Shown: positions 1 to 7,733, numbered from the stretch's first letter. The stretch: 16,333 nucleotides of DNA from UBA11858 sp964589145 (GCA_964589145.1 CAZPSL010000235.1:1-16333), one strand, 5' to 3'. Notes: generated by a model not told the origin, from the letters alone. A program made the numbers and translations.

Positions 1-75
1 ACCTACGGCGGGCCGCCCCTGCTGGCCCCCCGCTGGGCGGTGAACGTCAGTCTGGATTTGATTCGGAAATTGTGA
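1..75 (+). CDS. C-terminal fragment of an unidentified protein
   Basis: The frame is open from the window edge and ends at TGA 73-75, giving 24 residues that finish in SLDLIRKL. The fragment is too short to assign a family. It is called coding because it runs without a stop into a hairpin at 86-116, as expected of the 3' end of a gene converging on the leftward lipoprotein gene. A chance open frame of this length cannot be excluded. Confidence 0.45.
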   Translation, partial: TYGGPPLLAPRWAVNVSLDLIRKL

Positions 76-85
76 GTACGCCCAG

Positions 86-116
86 GGGCTGGCAGTCCTG
101 ACAGAACTGCCAGCCC
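86..116. terminator. Hairpin between convergent genes, probable bidirectional terminator
   Basis: GGGCTGGCAGT at 86-96 pairs perfectly with ACTGCCAGCCC at 106-116, an 11-bp GC-rich stem with a 9-nt loop. It lies 10 nt after the stop of the left-edge frame and 7 nt beyond the TAA (124-126) that would end the extended lipoprotein frame on the other strand. Neither side has a long T tract, so intrinsic termination would be weak, but position and symmetry fit a shared terminator. Confidence 0.6.
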
Positions 117-123
117 TTATGGG

Positions 124-225
124 TTACTTAAACGCCATCTCAACGTAATACCAGATTCCATCGCGCTGGGCAAAAAAGGCAATACGGTTCTCCCTGACCA
201 GGGGATTTTGAACACCAAGCCCTCA
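124..225 (-). other. In-frame continuation of the lipoprotein gene past TGA
   Basis: Reading on in the same frame after TGA 223-225 gives 32 sense codons and then TAA at 124-126. The translation contains NPLVRENRIAFFAQRDG and ends IWYYVEMAFK, which reads like the natural last beta strands of a globular domain. The hairpin at 86-116 follows the TAA by 7 nt, where a terminator is expected. Reading the TGA as TGG would give RGFGWGLG. A point nonsense mutation (G to A), a sequencing error or UGA readthrough would all explain this. Other genes here use TGA as a normal stop. Confidence 0.7.
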
Positions 226-1719
226 GCCGAAGCCGCGAATCACATCGTGATAGTAGATGGGCAAAATTCCCCCGTTGTAAAAAATCCCAACCCGCTTGCC
301 CTTGCGAAAAAAGAAGAACGGCTTGCCGTTCAGGGGGTGCCAGTCAAAAGTTTCCTGAAAATCGTATTTCTCGTTGATGATTTCCCCATCCTGAATGATG
401 AAATCGGCAATCTCCAAAATCCAGTGGTCGTTCCAGGATTTGAACTGCCGCAGGGGAACATTGGCGCCAAAATACGTTGAGAAGTCGAAGAGGATATCCT
501 GCCCGCTGGTTTCCACCAGAACATGCGTGCCGTCAACGCGCACCCAAAGTACTTCGCCATTCACCATCACGGGCGGGTAGGCCGGATCGTTGAACAAGGA
601 ACGCCGTTCACTGATTTCCCCCCCCTGGACGGTGTAATCGCGGAAATCGGGATTGCCTGTTTCTCCACCCACCGTCTGGACGGCAAAAACCAGCATCTCG
701 CCGGATTCGGTGGGGAAGACGGCGGCGCGGTCTACCCGGTAAACATTGTCGAAGAGCAACTCGTCGCCTTTGTAGAGCGACTGGGGGCCGCCGGGGGGTT
801 GTTCCAGGCGGTAGCCAAACTGTGCGAGCAACTCGTCCGTGTGCAGGCGTCTGGTTCCCGATGTGTGTATCATGTCCTTCCGGCGTTCAGCAGCATCCTG
901 GGGAAGCAGATCCGTAAGAGGCTTGCTGCCGGGGAAAACCTGCTGGCCGGGCGCGGTCAGCACGGTTTCGGTCACAGCGATGCCTTCCGGCATCGGTGCG
1001 GCAGCAGACCAAAGAGCGGCATCTTCCGGACGCAGGGTCATCTGGTGGAAGGGAGGGCGGGCACCACGCGGCAGACTCTCCGCCGGGGACAGCCACCGAA
1101 AGGACGAGCGCACCATTTCTGCGTGCGATTCGTCCACTGTGAGCCGGACAAAACGGTGTGCGTAACCGGCACCCGGATTCTCGAACAAAAGGTGTTGAAT
1201 TTTCCCGCCGTCTCCGGCATCAACGGTAACGCTGCCATCCAGCCAGATTGTTGTGTTTTCCGGTTCTGGAAATTCGATATTGGCCTGCCACGCGGAAACG
1301 TTCAGGATGTTGGTCATAAACCCCAAATCAGGGAGAAAACGGACATCCAGAAAACCATTCTTCCCGAAAAATGATCCCGGCGCATCCCCCGGAAGCCAGT
1401 CAACCGGCAGGGAGAGTGCGAACCAGCCTTCGGGGTCGGTGTAAACCTGTTCATCGGGCTGGGTGGGCAGCGGGGCGGGCAAAACAGGTGTGAGAGTCAG
1501 GGTAGCCCGGAAGGCGGTCTGAATCGGCGTGTGCGAGGGTGCTGGAAGGGGCGTGGCAGACGGCAAAACGCGGGTAGCCGACGTTGACGAAAGCACCGCC
1601 GAGGGAGACGGGCGGCCGTCAGATGGCACGGTCTGTTGGCAGCCAGCGGTCAGAGAGACCCCCAGAGAGAAGAAAAGAGCAATAAACCCGGTGCGGAGAA
1701 TGGGACGAATGCTTGTCAT
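223..1719 (-). CDS. Exported lipoprotein, probably truncated by an in-frame TGA
   Basis: The 498-residue product starts with a hydrophobic signal peptide and a lipobox-like site (L-T-A-G-C, Cys27), so it is probably a membrane-anchored lipoprotein. Residues ~30-90 are a Ser/Pro/Thr-rich linker. A folded region then begins with DPEGWFALSLPVDW, a pattern common in surface lipoproteins of this kind, followed by a long mixed alpha/beta region with no motif I recognise. The ATG at 1717-1719 lies 5 nt beyond the response-regulator stop, so the two genes are probably co-transcribed and the lipoprotein may be an accessory or output of that signalling pair; this is inference. The frame stops at TGA 223-225, but the same frame continues as good coding sequence to TAA 124-126 (separate entry). 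No function is assigned. Confidence 0.85.
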   Translation of the reverse strand: MTSIRPILRTGFIALFFSLGVSLTAGCQQTVPSDGRPSPSAVLSSTSATRVLPSATPLPAPSHTPIQTAFRATLTLTPVLPAPLPTQPDEQVYTDPEGWFALSLPVDWLPGDAPGSFFGKNGFLDVRFLPDLGFMTNILNVSAWQANIEFPEPENTTIWLDGSVTVDAGDGGKIQHLLFENPGAGYAHRFVRLTVDESHAEMVRSSFRWLSPAESLPRGARPPFHQMTLRPEDAALWSAAAPMPEGIAVTETVLTAPGQQVFPGSKPLTDLLPQDAAERRKDMIHTSGTRRLHTDELLAQFGYRLEQPPGGPQSLYKGDELLFDNVYRVDRAAVFPTESGEMLVFAVQTVGGETGNPDFRDYTVQGGEISERRSLFNDPAYPPVMVNGEVLWVRVDGTHVLVETSGQDILFDFSTYFGANVPLRQFKSWNDHWILEIADFIIQDGEIINEKYDFQETFDWHPLNGKPFFFFRKGKRVGIFYNGGILPIYYHDVIRGFG

Positions 1720-1724
1720 AGCCT

Positions 1725-2414
1725 TCAGCGTTCAAAACAGTACCCGACCCCGCGTTTGGTAATGATGTAACGCGGTCTGGACGGGTCTGTCTCGATTTTT
1801 TGGCGCAGATGACCGATGTAAACCCGCAGATACTCGTGCTCGTCGCCGTATTCCGGCCCCCATACCTTTTGCAAGATCTGACGGTGGGGAAGTACCCGGC
1901 CGACATTTTCCATCAGGTAAACCAGAAGGCTGAACTCGGTTGGAGTAAATTCAGTGATCTGGCCGCGCACCGTGACTTCATGCCGCTCCAGATTGACGAC
2001 AATCTCCCCGTGCCGGATGCTGCCCGGCCGCACGGGGCTTTCCGACCAGCGCGAGCGGCGCAGCACCGCCCGAACCCGCGCCAGGAGTTCTCCCACGCCG
2101 AAGGGCTTGGTCAGGTAATCGTCCGCGCCAAGGTCGAAGGCGCGGATTTTATCGGCTTCCTCCCCCAGAGCGGTGAGAATGATAATCGGCACGGTGGAAA
2201 CTTCCCGGATGCGGCGGGTGGTCTCCAGACCATCCAGACGGGGCATCATAATATCCAGAATCACCAGGTCGATGCTGCGCGTGTTGAAAATCTCCAGGGC
2301 TTCCATTCCATTTGTCGCTGCCGAGACGCGGAATCCCCGCACTTCAAGATTCTTGCGGATAAAATTACGGATGGTTTTCTCGTCATCAACAACGAGAACA
2401 GCAGGGGAGGACAT
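1725..2414 (-). CDS. OmpR/PhoB-family response regulator, KdpE-like
   Basis: This 229-residue DNA-binding response regulator has the usual family length. The receiver domain (about 4-120) shows the acidic pair D10/D11, phospho-acceptor D54 in LVILDIMMP, T81 and K103 in LTKPF. The C-terminal winged helix (about 130-229) includes EFTPTEFSLLVYL, the recognition region LRVYIGHLRQKIE and the final VGYCF, close in style to KdpE. The frame stays open upstream to 2648, but the receiver begins directly after ATG 2412-2414, so that start is chosen. No clear ribosome binding site precedes it. Its partner is the histidine kinase just upstream, and it is followed within 5 nt by the lipoprotein gene. KdpE-like sequence does not prove a role in potassium control; no kdp genes are in view. 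Confidence 0.93.
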   Translation of the reverse strand: MSSPAVLVVDDEKTIRNFIRKNLEVRGFRVSAATNGMEALEIFNTRSIDLVILDIMMPRLDGLETTRRIREVSTVPIIILTALGEEADKIRAFDLGADDYLTKPFGVGELLARVRAVLRRSRWSESPVRPGSIRHGEIVVNLERHEVTVRGQITEFTPTEFSLLVYLMENVGRVLPHRQILQKVWGPEYGDEHEYLRVYIGHLRQKIETDPSRPRYIITKRGVGYCFER

Positions 2415-2446
2415 GATGGAATGATGAATGGGGAATGGGAACCGGG

Positions 2447-2494
2447 GGGTTGGGTGGGGGGAACACCGTCGTTCTACAACATTTGCCTGCACCC
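2447..2494 (-). repeat. Dispersed repeat, copy A, in the kinase/regulator gap
   Basis: On the minus strand this element contains GCAAATGTTGTAGAA (2472-2486) and then TTCCCCCCACCCAACCC (2447-2463). Both blocks recur exactly, in the same order and nearly the same spacing, at 16026-16077. It sits in the 197-nt gap between the histidine kinase stop and the response regulator start, oriented with transcription. The C-rich end is followed by a degenerate C-rich stretch that looks like a truncated version of the palindrome in copy B. I see nothing else in that gap. Confidence 0.75.
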
Positions 2495-2611
2495 TGTCGG
2501 GCTGCTGCCAGACGACACAGGCCGGTTTTGTCTTCAACTCAAGTTTCGCTGCATTGGCGTACAGCCTTTTACAGCGAGATTGACAATCCGCTCCACGGCA
2601 TAGAGCAAAAG

Positions 2612-4762
2612 TTACTCGGCTTCTATCGGCAAAGAGACCACAAAACACGCGCCGGTATCGCAGGGTTCTGCCCAGATTTTACCACCATGCAATTCAACAA
2701 AGCCGCGCGAAATAGTCAGCCCCAGCCCAAATCCGGAGGGGATTCGCAGAGAGTTATCAGACGGGCGGTAAAAACTTTCAAAAATACGTTCGCGCTGTTC
2801 TTCCGGAATGCCAGGCCCTTCATCGTGAACGCGAACAATAATTTCGCTACCGCGCTGCCCGGCGGTGATGCTGATCGGTGTGCGGGCAGCGGAGTATTTG
2901 ACAGCATTCTCAATCAGGTTGCGAAACACGGATTCGATGAGCCGCTGGTCGAGATACAGCGGCGGCAGGTCCGCAGGAAGGGACACTTGCAACCGGTCAT
3001 CCGGTGCGGGATAGGCCTGCCGGCTGGCTCTTGCAATGATTGTGCGCAGGTGAACTTCCGAACGGTTCAAAACCAGGCTGCCGGCTTCGATCTTCGAGAG
3101 ATCAAGCAGATCGGTGACCATCGCGCTCAAACGGTCGGTTTCGGCAGAGATAATCTCCAGGAATTCGCGCTGGGATTGCAAATCCCACTCCACATCATCC
3201 GCCAGCAAAGTGGTGGCATACCCCTTGATGGATGCCAGCGGGGTGCGTAACTCATGCGAAACGGTGGAAACCAGCCATGATCTCATGCGGTCAAATTCCC
3301 GGTCGGCGGTTATGTCGTAGAAGATGCGGCCGCGCCCGATAATTGTCCCTTGCGCATCGGTCACGCTGAAAACCTGAAGGCGCAGGTTAACCTTTCGGCC
3401 GCGGCGGAACACCTCAAATTCCGTGCCGTGGGGCGCCGGTGAGGCATCTCCTTCCTGGATATCCTGCCAAACCCGCGCCACGTCCCCGGCATCCTCCAAC
3501 ATCCAGGTGAGCATGTCTGCAATTGTCACCCCTACAATTTCGTTTGCCGGGCGGTTCGCCAGCAGGCCCATCTGGCGGTTGGCGTAGATGATGCGCCCCT
3601 CCAGGTTTTCAAGAACCAGGGCGTCGCGCAAGGATTGTATCAGGGCATCCAGACGGGCATCAATAGCGGCTTCCATGCGCAGCAGGGTATCGGTCAGGTG
3701 TCCAACCTGGTCGGGGCGGTTCGCCAGCGAGACAAGTTGCTGCCGTTCTTTCCGTGAAAGCGGGGTATCCGTGCGGACGGCCTGACCAAAGGCATCCAGT
3801 TGTTCCAGCGGCCAGATAACCTGCCGCGACAAGCCCAGCCAGAAGAGGATCCCGACAACCAGGAAGAACGCCACCACAAGCCCCATGCTGCGGGTGAAGG
3901 CATTGGCAGTAGCAAAAGCAGCATCGGCAGGGCGGCTGATGATTACCCCCCAATCGGTGCCGGTAACCGGCGCATAACTGTAGAGGGTATCTACCCCTTC
4001 GGAGTCAGGATAAACCCCGCTGCCGGATTGCCCCTCCAGTACGGCGGACATTACTTCGGCGGGCACATCCTGGGGCAAAGTGAGCAACAGCGAGGGATCG
4101 GGGTGTGCGACAATGTGGCGGGCAGCGTCAATGACCATCGCATCGAAAGGATAACTCTCGCGCTGGTATTCATCCAGCAAAAGTTCCAGTGCGTTGCTGA
4201 GCGCAGTCAGTTTGATATTGCTGACCACATATTCAAAAACATTCTCGCGTTCATCCCAAAAGGGCATCACCGAGGTCGCGACCGGTTGGTGCGATTGTAC
4301 AGATTGCCGCCCATTGGAGAGCACCGGCCCCCTCAGGCCTGACATGCGAGCAAAATCGCGTAACGGGAAGGCCTCCAGAGGGGCAACATCCAGCCCCAGG
4401 GGAACAGGCCGCTCCACAACCCACCAATCCCCCAGCAGCGTAACCGGGTTGACCAGTGAACGCGCCAGATTAAACTGGTCGTACAGTGCTTCCAGGGTAG
4501 TGTGATCCATCGAATCGGTGCGGGAATAGCGGACCAGTTCCTGGGCAGCGTAGCGCGCATTGGTCAGGTTCAGCCCCAAATCCTGGGCCAGGGAACGCGC
4601 CAGCGAAACGTCTGCGGACATCGCATCTGTGCGCAGGCGGTCGTTAATATCCCGTCCCGAAAAGAAAACCACCACCACCACCGGCACAACAAACAGCAGG
4701 TAATAGAACGCGATCTGAAACCGCAGGTCGCGCCGGAAGCGGGAGATAGCGCGGTGAAACAC
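2612..4762 (-). CDS. Membrane sensor histidine kinase (Cache-like sensor, PAS, HisKA, HATPase)
   Basis: This sensor kinase should autophosphorylate on a histidine and pass the phosphate to D54 of the adjacent regulator. From GTG 4760-4762 it has 716 residues: TM1 (~16-36), an extracellular region (~37-290) ending in a Cache-like stretch (SYAPVTGTDWGVIISRP), TM2 (~293-312), a HAMP-like linker, PAS (~376-490), HisKA with SHELRTPL (His503), then HATPase with N-box FRNLIENAVKYS (~613), DEGPGIP (~647) and GFGLGL (~677). The open frame runs back to 4969, but that would overlap the peptidase by ~190 nt, and the translation there is a shadow. TTG 4790-4792 is an alternative start; an AAGGATAGG stretch upstream favours 4762 weakly. 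It ends at TAA 2612-2614. The ligand is unknown. Confidence 0.92.
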   Translation of the reverse strand: MFHRAISRFRRDLRFQIAFYYLLFVVPVVVVVFFSGRDINDRLRTDAMSADVSLARSLAQDLGLNLTNARYAAQELVRYSRTDSMDHTTLEALYDQFNLARSLVNPVTLLGDWWVVERPVPLGLDVAPLEAFPLRDFARMSGLRGPVLSNGRQSVQSHQPVATSVMPFWDERENVFEYVVSNIKLTALSNALELLLDEYQRESYPFDAMVIDAARHIVAHPDPSLLLTLPQDVPAEVMSAVLEGQSGSGVYPDSEGVDTLYSYAPVTGTDWGVIISRPADAAFATANAFTRSMGLVVAFFLVVGILFWLGLSRQVIWPLEQLDAFGQAVRTDTPLSRKERQQLVSLANRPDQVGHLTDTLLRMEAAIDARLDALIQSLRDALVLENLEGRIIYANRQMGLLANRPANEIVGVTIADMLTWMLEDAGDVARVWQDIQEGDASPAPHGTEFEVFRRGRKVNLRLQVFSVTDAQGTIIGRGRIFYDITADREFDRMRSWLVSTVSHELRTPLASIKGYATTLLADDVEWDLQSQREFLEIISAETDRLSAMVTDLLDLSKIEAGSLVLNRSEVHLRTIIARASRQAYPAPDDRLQVSLPADLPPLYLDQRLIESVFRNLIENAVKYSAARTPISITAGQRGSEIIVRVHDEGPGIPEEQRERIFESFYRPSDNSLRIPSGFGLGLTISRGFVELHGGKIWAEPCDTGACFVVSLPIEAE

Positions 4763-4778
4763 ACCGCCGAAGAACGGC

Positions 4779-6146
4779 CTATCCTTGTGCAAATTCCTCC
4801 ACAATGCGAACGATATGCCGCGCCCCAAGTTCGTACAAATCCAGGCGGATGTTTTCGTTGGGAGCATGGGCATTGGCTCCCGGATGACCGATGCCCGCCG
4901 TAGCAACCGGCAGCCCCAGTTCGTGGATGAAGGCATGGTTTGGCCCGGAACCGCCGACCATGGGCACAACCTCCATCGGATGCTCGTACACCTGGTTGGC
5001 GGTGTCGATCACCAGTTGGATGAAAGGATCATCGGGATCGGTTCTCGCGGGCGGCCCGCCGCCCAGAAAGGTGATCTGCACATCCGAAAAACCTTCCGCG
5101 TCCAGGTGCGCCCGAAGTTGTTCCACCACCTGAGGCGGGGTCTGGTCCGGTACGAGACGGAAATCTACCTTGGCGGAGGCTTTAGCGGGCAGCACCGTCT
5201 TGGAGCCAGGCCCCTGATAACCCGAAGTCAGCCCGCAGATGGTGCAGGTCGGCTCGAAGACCTCCGTCAGGTACAGTTCCGCGCCGCCCTCCAGGCCGTG
5301 CAGGAAGTTCCGCACCCCGAAACGGGTTTTGTACTCCTCGGCAAGGTCGGGCAGGGTTTTGGCAAGTTCAATGTCGCGATCGGTGGGCGGTTTGACCGGG
5401 TCGTAGAAGCCAGGGATGCGGATGCGTTCATCGGGGCCTTTGAGCGTGTTCAGCGCCCAGACCAGCCGCCAGGCGGCGTTGGGGAAAATTGAGCCGCCCA
5501 GCCCGGAGTGGACATCCACACCGGCGGTCTCTACCGAAAGTTCCACGTAGCAGATGCCGCGCATCCCCAGGTACTGCATGGGAACGCCGCGGTGATCCAC
5601 GCCGCCAAACTCCCAGATGCAGGCATCGGCGGCGAGCAGTTCCTTGTTCTGTTTGACGAAATCGGGCAGGTGAACGCTGCCGATTTCTTCCTCACCTTCA
5701 ACGACAAATTTGACGTTGCAGGGCAGTTCACCTTCCGCTGCCAGGATGGCGTCAATGGCAAACAGGCGGCTGACCAGGTGCCCCTTGTCATCGCTGACGC
5801 CGCGCCCGTAAAGTCTGCCGTCCCGGATGGCCGGTTCAAAAGCGGGTGTATCCCAGAGTTCGAGCGGCTCGGCGGGCTGGACATCGTAATGATTGTAGAA
5901 CAGCAGGGTCCTGCCGCGGTTGCGCCCCTTGCGCTCGGCGACCACCACCGGCGCGCCGCCCGTGGGCAGAATTTGGACATCAAACCCGCGGGCGCGCAGC
6001 ATTTCCGCGACCAGTTGGGCGGTATCTTCCATCCCCCGGTTCTGCGCGGCGACACTGGGCCGGGCGACCAGCCGCGAAAGTTCTGCGATGCTCTCATCGA
6101 GGTGCGAGGCGAGGTAGGTATCCATCCGGGTGTAGTTGTGAGGCAT
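4779..6146 (-). CDS. M20-family zinc metallopeptidase (dipeptidase/deacylase)
   Basis: This is a cytoplasmic M20 (ArgE/DapE/CPG2-type) hydrolase of 455 residues, a normal length for M20 dipeptidases. Metal-site motifs are visible: NHYDVQP (His86, Asp88), GVSDDKG (Asp119), EGEEEIGS (base/ligand Glu153-Glu154) and a late GHPGANAHAPNE with the final His. A dimerisation (lid) domain lies between ~190 and ~320. No signal peptide is present. The start is well supported, since AGGAG lies 7 nt before ATG 6144-6146. The stop TAG (4779-4781) is 16 nt before the chosen kinase start, so the two may be co-transcribed. It probably cleaves dipeptides or N-acyl amino acids; the sequence does not fix the substrate. 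Confidence 0.93.
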   Translation of the reverse strand: MPHNYTRMDTYLASHLDESIAELSRLVARPSVAAQNRGMEDTAQLVAEMLRARGFDVQILPTGGAPVVVAERKGRNRGRTLLFYNHYDVQPAEPLELWDTPAFEPAIRDGRLYGRGVSDDKGHLVSRLFAIDAILAAEGELPCNVKFVVEGEEEIGSVHLPDFVKQNKELLAADACIWEFGGVDHRGVPMQYLGMRGICYVELSVETAGVDVHSGLGGSIFPNAAWRLVWALNTLKGPDERIRIPGFYDPVKPPTDRDIELAKTLPDLAEEYKTRFGVRNFLHGLEGGAELYLTEVFEPTCTICGLTSGYQGPGSKTVLPAKASAKVDFRLVPDQTPPQVVEQLRAHLDAEGFSDVQITFLGGGPPARTDPDDPFIQLVIDTANQVYEHPMEVVPMVGGSGPNHAFIHELGLPVATAGIGHPGANAHAPNENIRLDLYELGARHIVRIVEEFAQG

Positions 6147-6345
6147 GAGAATCTCCTGTGGGGAAGCGGGCAGGTTTGCAGGTGTGCAAGCGACAAGTCA
6201 GCGTGTATCGAGGCCTGTTTCGCACGGTTCCTGGTTACGATACGCCCTCCGGGAGGCTCGGCCAGCGAATCGGCACTGATCTGCCACTACCCTTCGCTGC
6301 ATTCGTGTTCCCCGGGCAGCGCCGTCGGTTTATCCGCAATTCAGG
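6147..6345. other. Non-coding gap between the VTT gene and the M20 peptidase
   Basis: This 199-nt gap has no convincing frame. It contains an inverted pair GTATCG (6205-6210) / CGATAC (6238-6243) and, just beyond, a near-palindrome CCTCC-G-GGAGG in CGCCCTCCGGGAGGC around 6243-6257. The only clear gene signal is the ribosome binding site AGGAG of the peptidase. The inverted pairs suggest a degenerate dispersed element or RNA structure; I cannot name it. Confidence 0.4.
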
Positions 6346-6891
6346 CTAAAAAAACACCGGCAGCGAGGCGGCACCGAAGTAAGCGAAAACGATCATCTTG
6401 AAGGTAATGCCCAGCCAGGCCCAGAATAGGAACCGCCAGAAAGGCATCTTGAGCGCACCAGCGGCGAGGCCGGTGATGTCAAAAAACGGGTTGGGAATCG
6501 CGGCCATCACCAGAACGGTCAGGTCGCCGTACCGCCGCATCCAGGCGACCATTCGGTTGTAGATATCGACATGCTCCAGCACACCCTGGCCGCTGAAGCC
6601 CGCCAGGTAACCGGAAAGTTCACCCAGCGAACCGCCCGCGCCCGCAGCAAGCCCCACCAGCAGCGGGTTGAACACCCCGCCCATGGCGAACACTACCGCA
6701 ATCCCCGGTGCAGGGAGCAGCACAGTGGCGTTGGCGAGAAAGGCGAGCACAAAAATGCCCGGATACCCGTAAACGGCGAACTCCTCTGCCCGGTCACGGA
6801 TGCTGTAAACGAAAACACTGATCGCCACCACCGCCAGAAACGCCAGGATGCGGGCGATGGTCAGGCGGTGTTTTTTGAGCGCGTCAGGCAT
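6346..6891 (-). CDS. VTT/DedA-family small membrane protein
   Basis: This 181-residue integral membrane protein resembles the VTT (SNARE-associated/DedA/TVP38) family. Hydrophobic spans lie at about residues 12-30, 45-75, 78-98, 125-145 and 150-175. The family-like core is visible as the small-residue stretch GGVFNPLLVGLAAGAGGSLG followed by a Gly-rich helix, and later AAIPNPFFDITGLAAG, which matches the re-entrant Pro-containing loop of DedA-like proteins. It is shorter than most DedA proteins (~200-220). Its ATG (6889-6891) lies inside the end of udk, an 8-nt overlap, so the two are translationally coupled. DedA-like proteins are implicated in lipid-carrier flipping; the substrate here is unknown. 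Confidence 0.85.
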   Translation of the reverse strand: MPDALKKHRLTIARILAFLAVVAISVFVYSIRDRAEEFAVYGYPGIFVLAFLANATVLLPAPGIAVVFAMGGVFNPLLVGLAAGAGGSLGELSGYLAGFSGQGVLEHVDIYNRMVAWMRRYGDLTVLVMAAIPNPFFDITGLAAGALKMPFWRFLFWAWLGITFKMIVFAYFGAASLPVFF

Positions 6892-7528
6892 CCGTCTGTT
6901 CCGTTCCCAGCAGGGAGCGCACCCGCGCCACCACCATATCCATCGCCACGATGTTGAAACCGCCTTCGGGGATGATCACGTCAGCATAGCGTTTGGAGGG
7001 TTCCACAAATTCCAGGTGCATCGGGCGGACGGTGTTCTGATACTGGGCGATGACCGATTCCACAGTACGCCCGCGCTCGCTGATGTCGCGCTGCAAGCGG
7101 CGGATGAAGCGGATGTCGGGGTCGGTATCCACAAAAATTTTGACGTCGAACATCCGGCGGAGTTCCGGTTCGGCAAAAATCAGGATGCCATCCACCAGAA
7201 TCACCGGCTGCGGCTCCACCCGGATGGTCTTGGCGGTCCGCGAGTGGGTTTTGAAATCGTAAATCGGCAGTTCGACGGGATACCCGGCCCTGAGTTGGCG
7301 GATATGCTCGATCAGCAGATCAGTTTCCAGCGAGTCAGGGTGGTCGAAGTTGATTTTCACCCGCTCCGAGAACGAAAGATTGCCAAAATCCCGGTAGTAG
7401 GAATCATGCGGCAGAAAAGCGATCCGATCCGCGCCGACGCGGGCCATAATCTCCTTCGCTACGGTGGTCTTCCCCGACCCGCTGCCGCCGGCAATACCAA
7501 TCACGATGGGGGTTATGCTGTCATTCAT
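6884..7528 (-). CDS. udk: Uridine kinase
   Basis: The enzyme phosphorylates uridine and cytidine to UMP and CMP in pyrimidine salvage, in the cytoplasm. The product from ATG 7526-7528 has 214 residues, the usual length. Visible motifs are the P-loop GGSGSGKT (14-21), the HDSYYRD substrate loop (~40), NFDHPDSLE, PIYDFKTHSR and VILVDGILIF, then the lid-region RRLQRDISERGRT. All are hallmarks of uridine kinase rather than phosphoribulokinase. The frame is open further upstream, but that extension is low-complexity shadow; homology starts at ITPIVIGIAGG. A TATAAT box ends 6 nt before the ATG, so the transcript is probably leaderless. It overlaps the VTT gene by 8 nt at its 3' end. Confidence 0.96.
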   Translation of the reverse strand: MNDSITPIVIGIAGGSGSGKTTVAKEIMARVGADRIAFLPHDSYYRDFGNLSFSERVKINFDHPDSLETDLLIEHIRQLRAGYPVELPIYDFKTHSRTAKTIRVEPQPVILVDGILIFAEPELRRMFDVKIFVDTDPDIRFIRRLQRDISERGRTVESVIAQYQNTVRPMHLEFVEPSKRYADVIIPEGGFNIVAMDMVVARVRSLLGTEQTDA

Positions 7529-7534
7529 GCCTGA

Positions 7535-7540
7535 ATTATA
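7535..7540 (-). promoter_or_regulatory. -10 box of udk (leaderless promoter)
   Basis: The minus strand reads GGGTATAATTCAGGC and then ATG. A perfect TATAAT ends only 6 nt before the udk start codon, placing the expected transcription start on or next to the A of ATG. No Shine-Dalgarno can fit. No TTGACA-like -35 is seen at 16-18 nt. The same GGGTATAAT string occurs on the other strand 40 nt away. Confidence 0.65.
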
Positions 7541-7579
7541 CCCACTCCCTTGCAAACGCGGGGAAATCCGGGGGTGGGG

Positions 7580-7585
7580 TATAAT
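7580..7585 (+). promoter_or_regulatory. -10 box of the rightward transcript
   Basis: GGGGTATAATCG gives a perfect TATAAT. Transcription would start near 7592 and leave a leader of about 140 nt before the YbaK-type gene. No -35 consensus is present. Its -35 position (about 7557-7562) coincides with that of the udk promoter, so the two divergent promoters would overlap. Confidence 0.55.
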
Positions 7586-7649
7586 CGAGAAAGCAGATTG
7601 GGCGCAATGGTTTGAAAATCTCCCTGAACCGAAAAACCGTCCTGCGCCG

Positions 7650-7697
7650 CCAACTCGCCAACTCGCCAACTCGCTGACTCGTTGACTCGCTGATTCG
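7650..7697 (+). repeat. Octamer tandem array in the leader of the YbaK-type gene
   Basis: Six 8-nt units lie in exact phase: CCAACTCG three times, then CTGACTCG, TTGACTCG and CTGATTCG. The array is non-coding, lies 36 nt before the ATG at 7734, and falls inside the leader predicted from the TATAAT at 7580. The identical units at one end and the diverged ones at the other indicate slippage expansion followed by drift. Confidence 0.85.
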
Positions 7698-7733
7698 TTA
7701 CTCACATCGCTCGACACAGGAACACCAAACCAC

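Noticed and set aside
124..225. Genome-wide reassignment of UGA to Trp
   Set aside because: Genes here end in TGA at 73-75, 1725-1727, 6884-6886, 11738-11740 and 13360-13362 at natural protein ends, so TGA is a normal stop.
523..1374. A 283-codon plus-strand frame opposite the lipoprotein gene
   Set aside because: The minus-strand product has a signal peptide, lipobox and protein-like composition; the plus-strand translation does not and has no ribosome binding site.
2415..2648. N-terminal extension of the response regulator
   Set aside because: The receiver domain starts right after ATG 2414; the extension would overlap the kinase and read through the dispersed repeat.
4763..4969. N-terminal extension of the histidine kinase
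   Set aside because: It would overlap the M20 peptidase by about 190 nt, and the translation looks like a shadow with no sensor or membrane segment.
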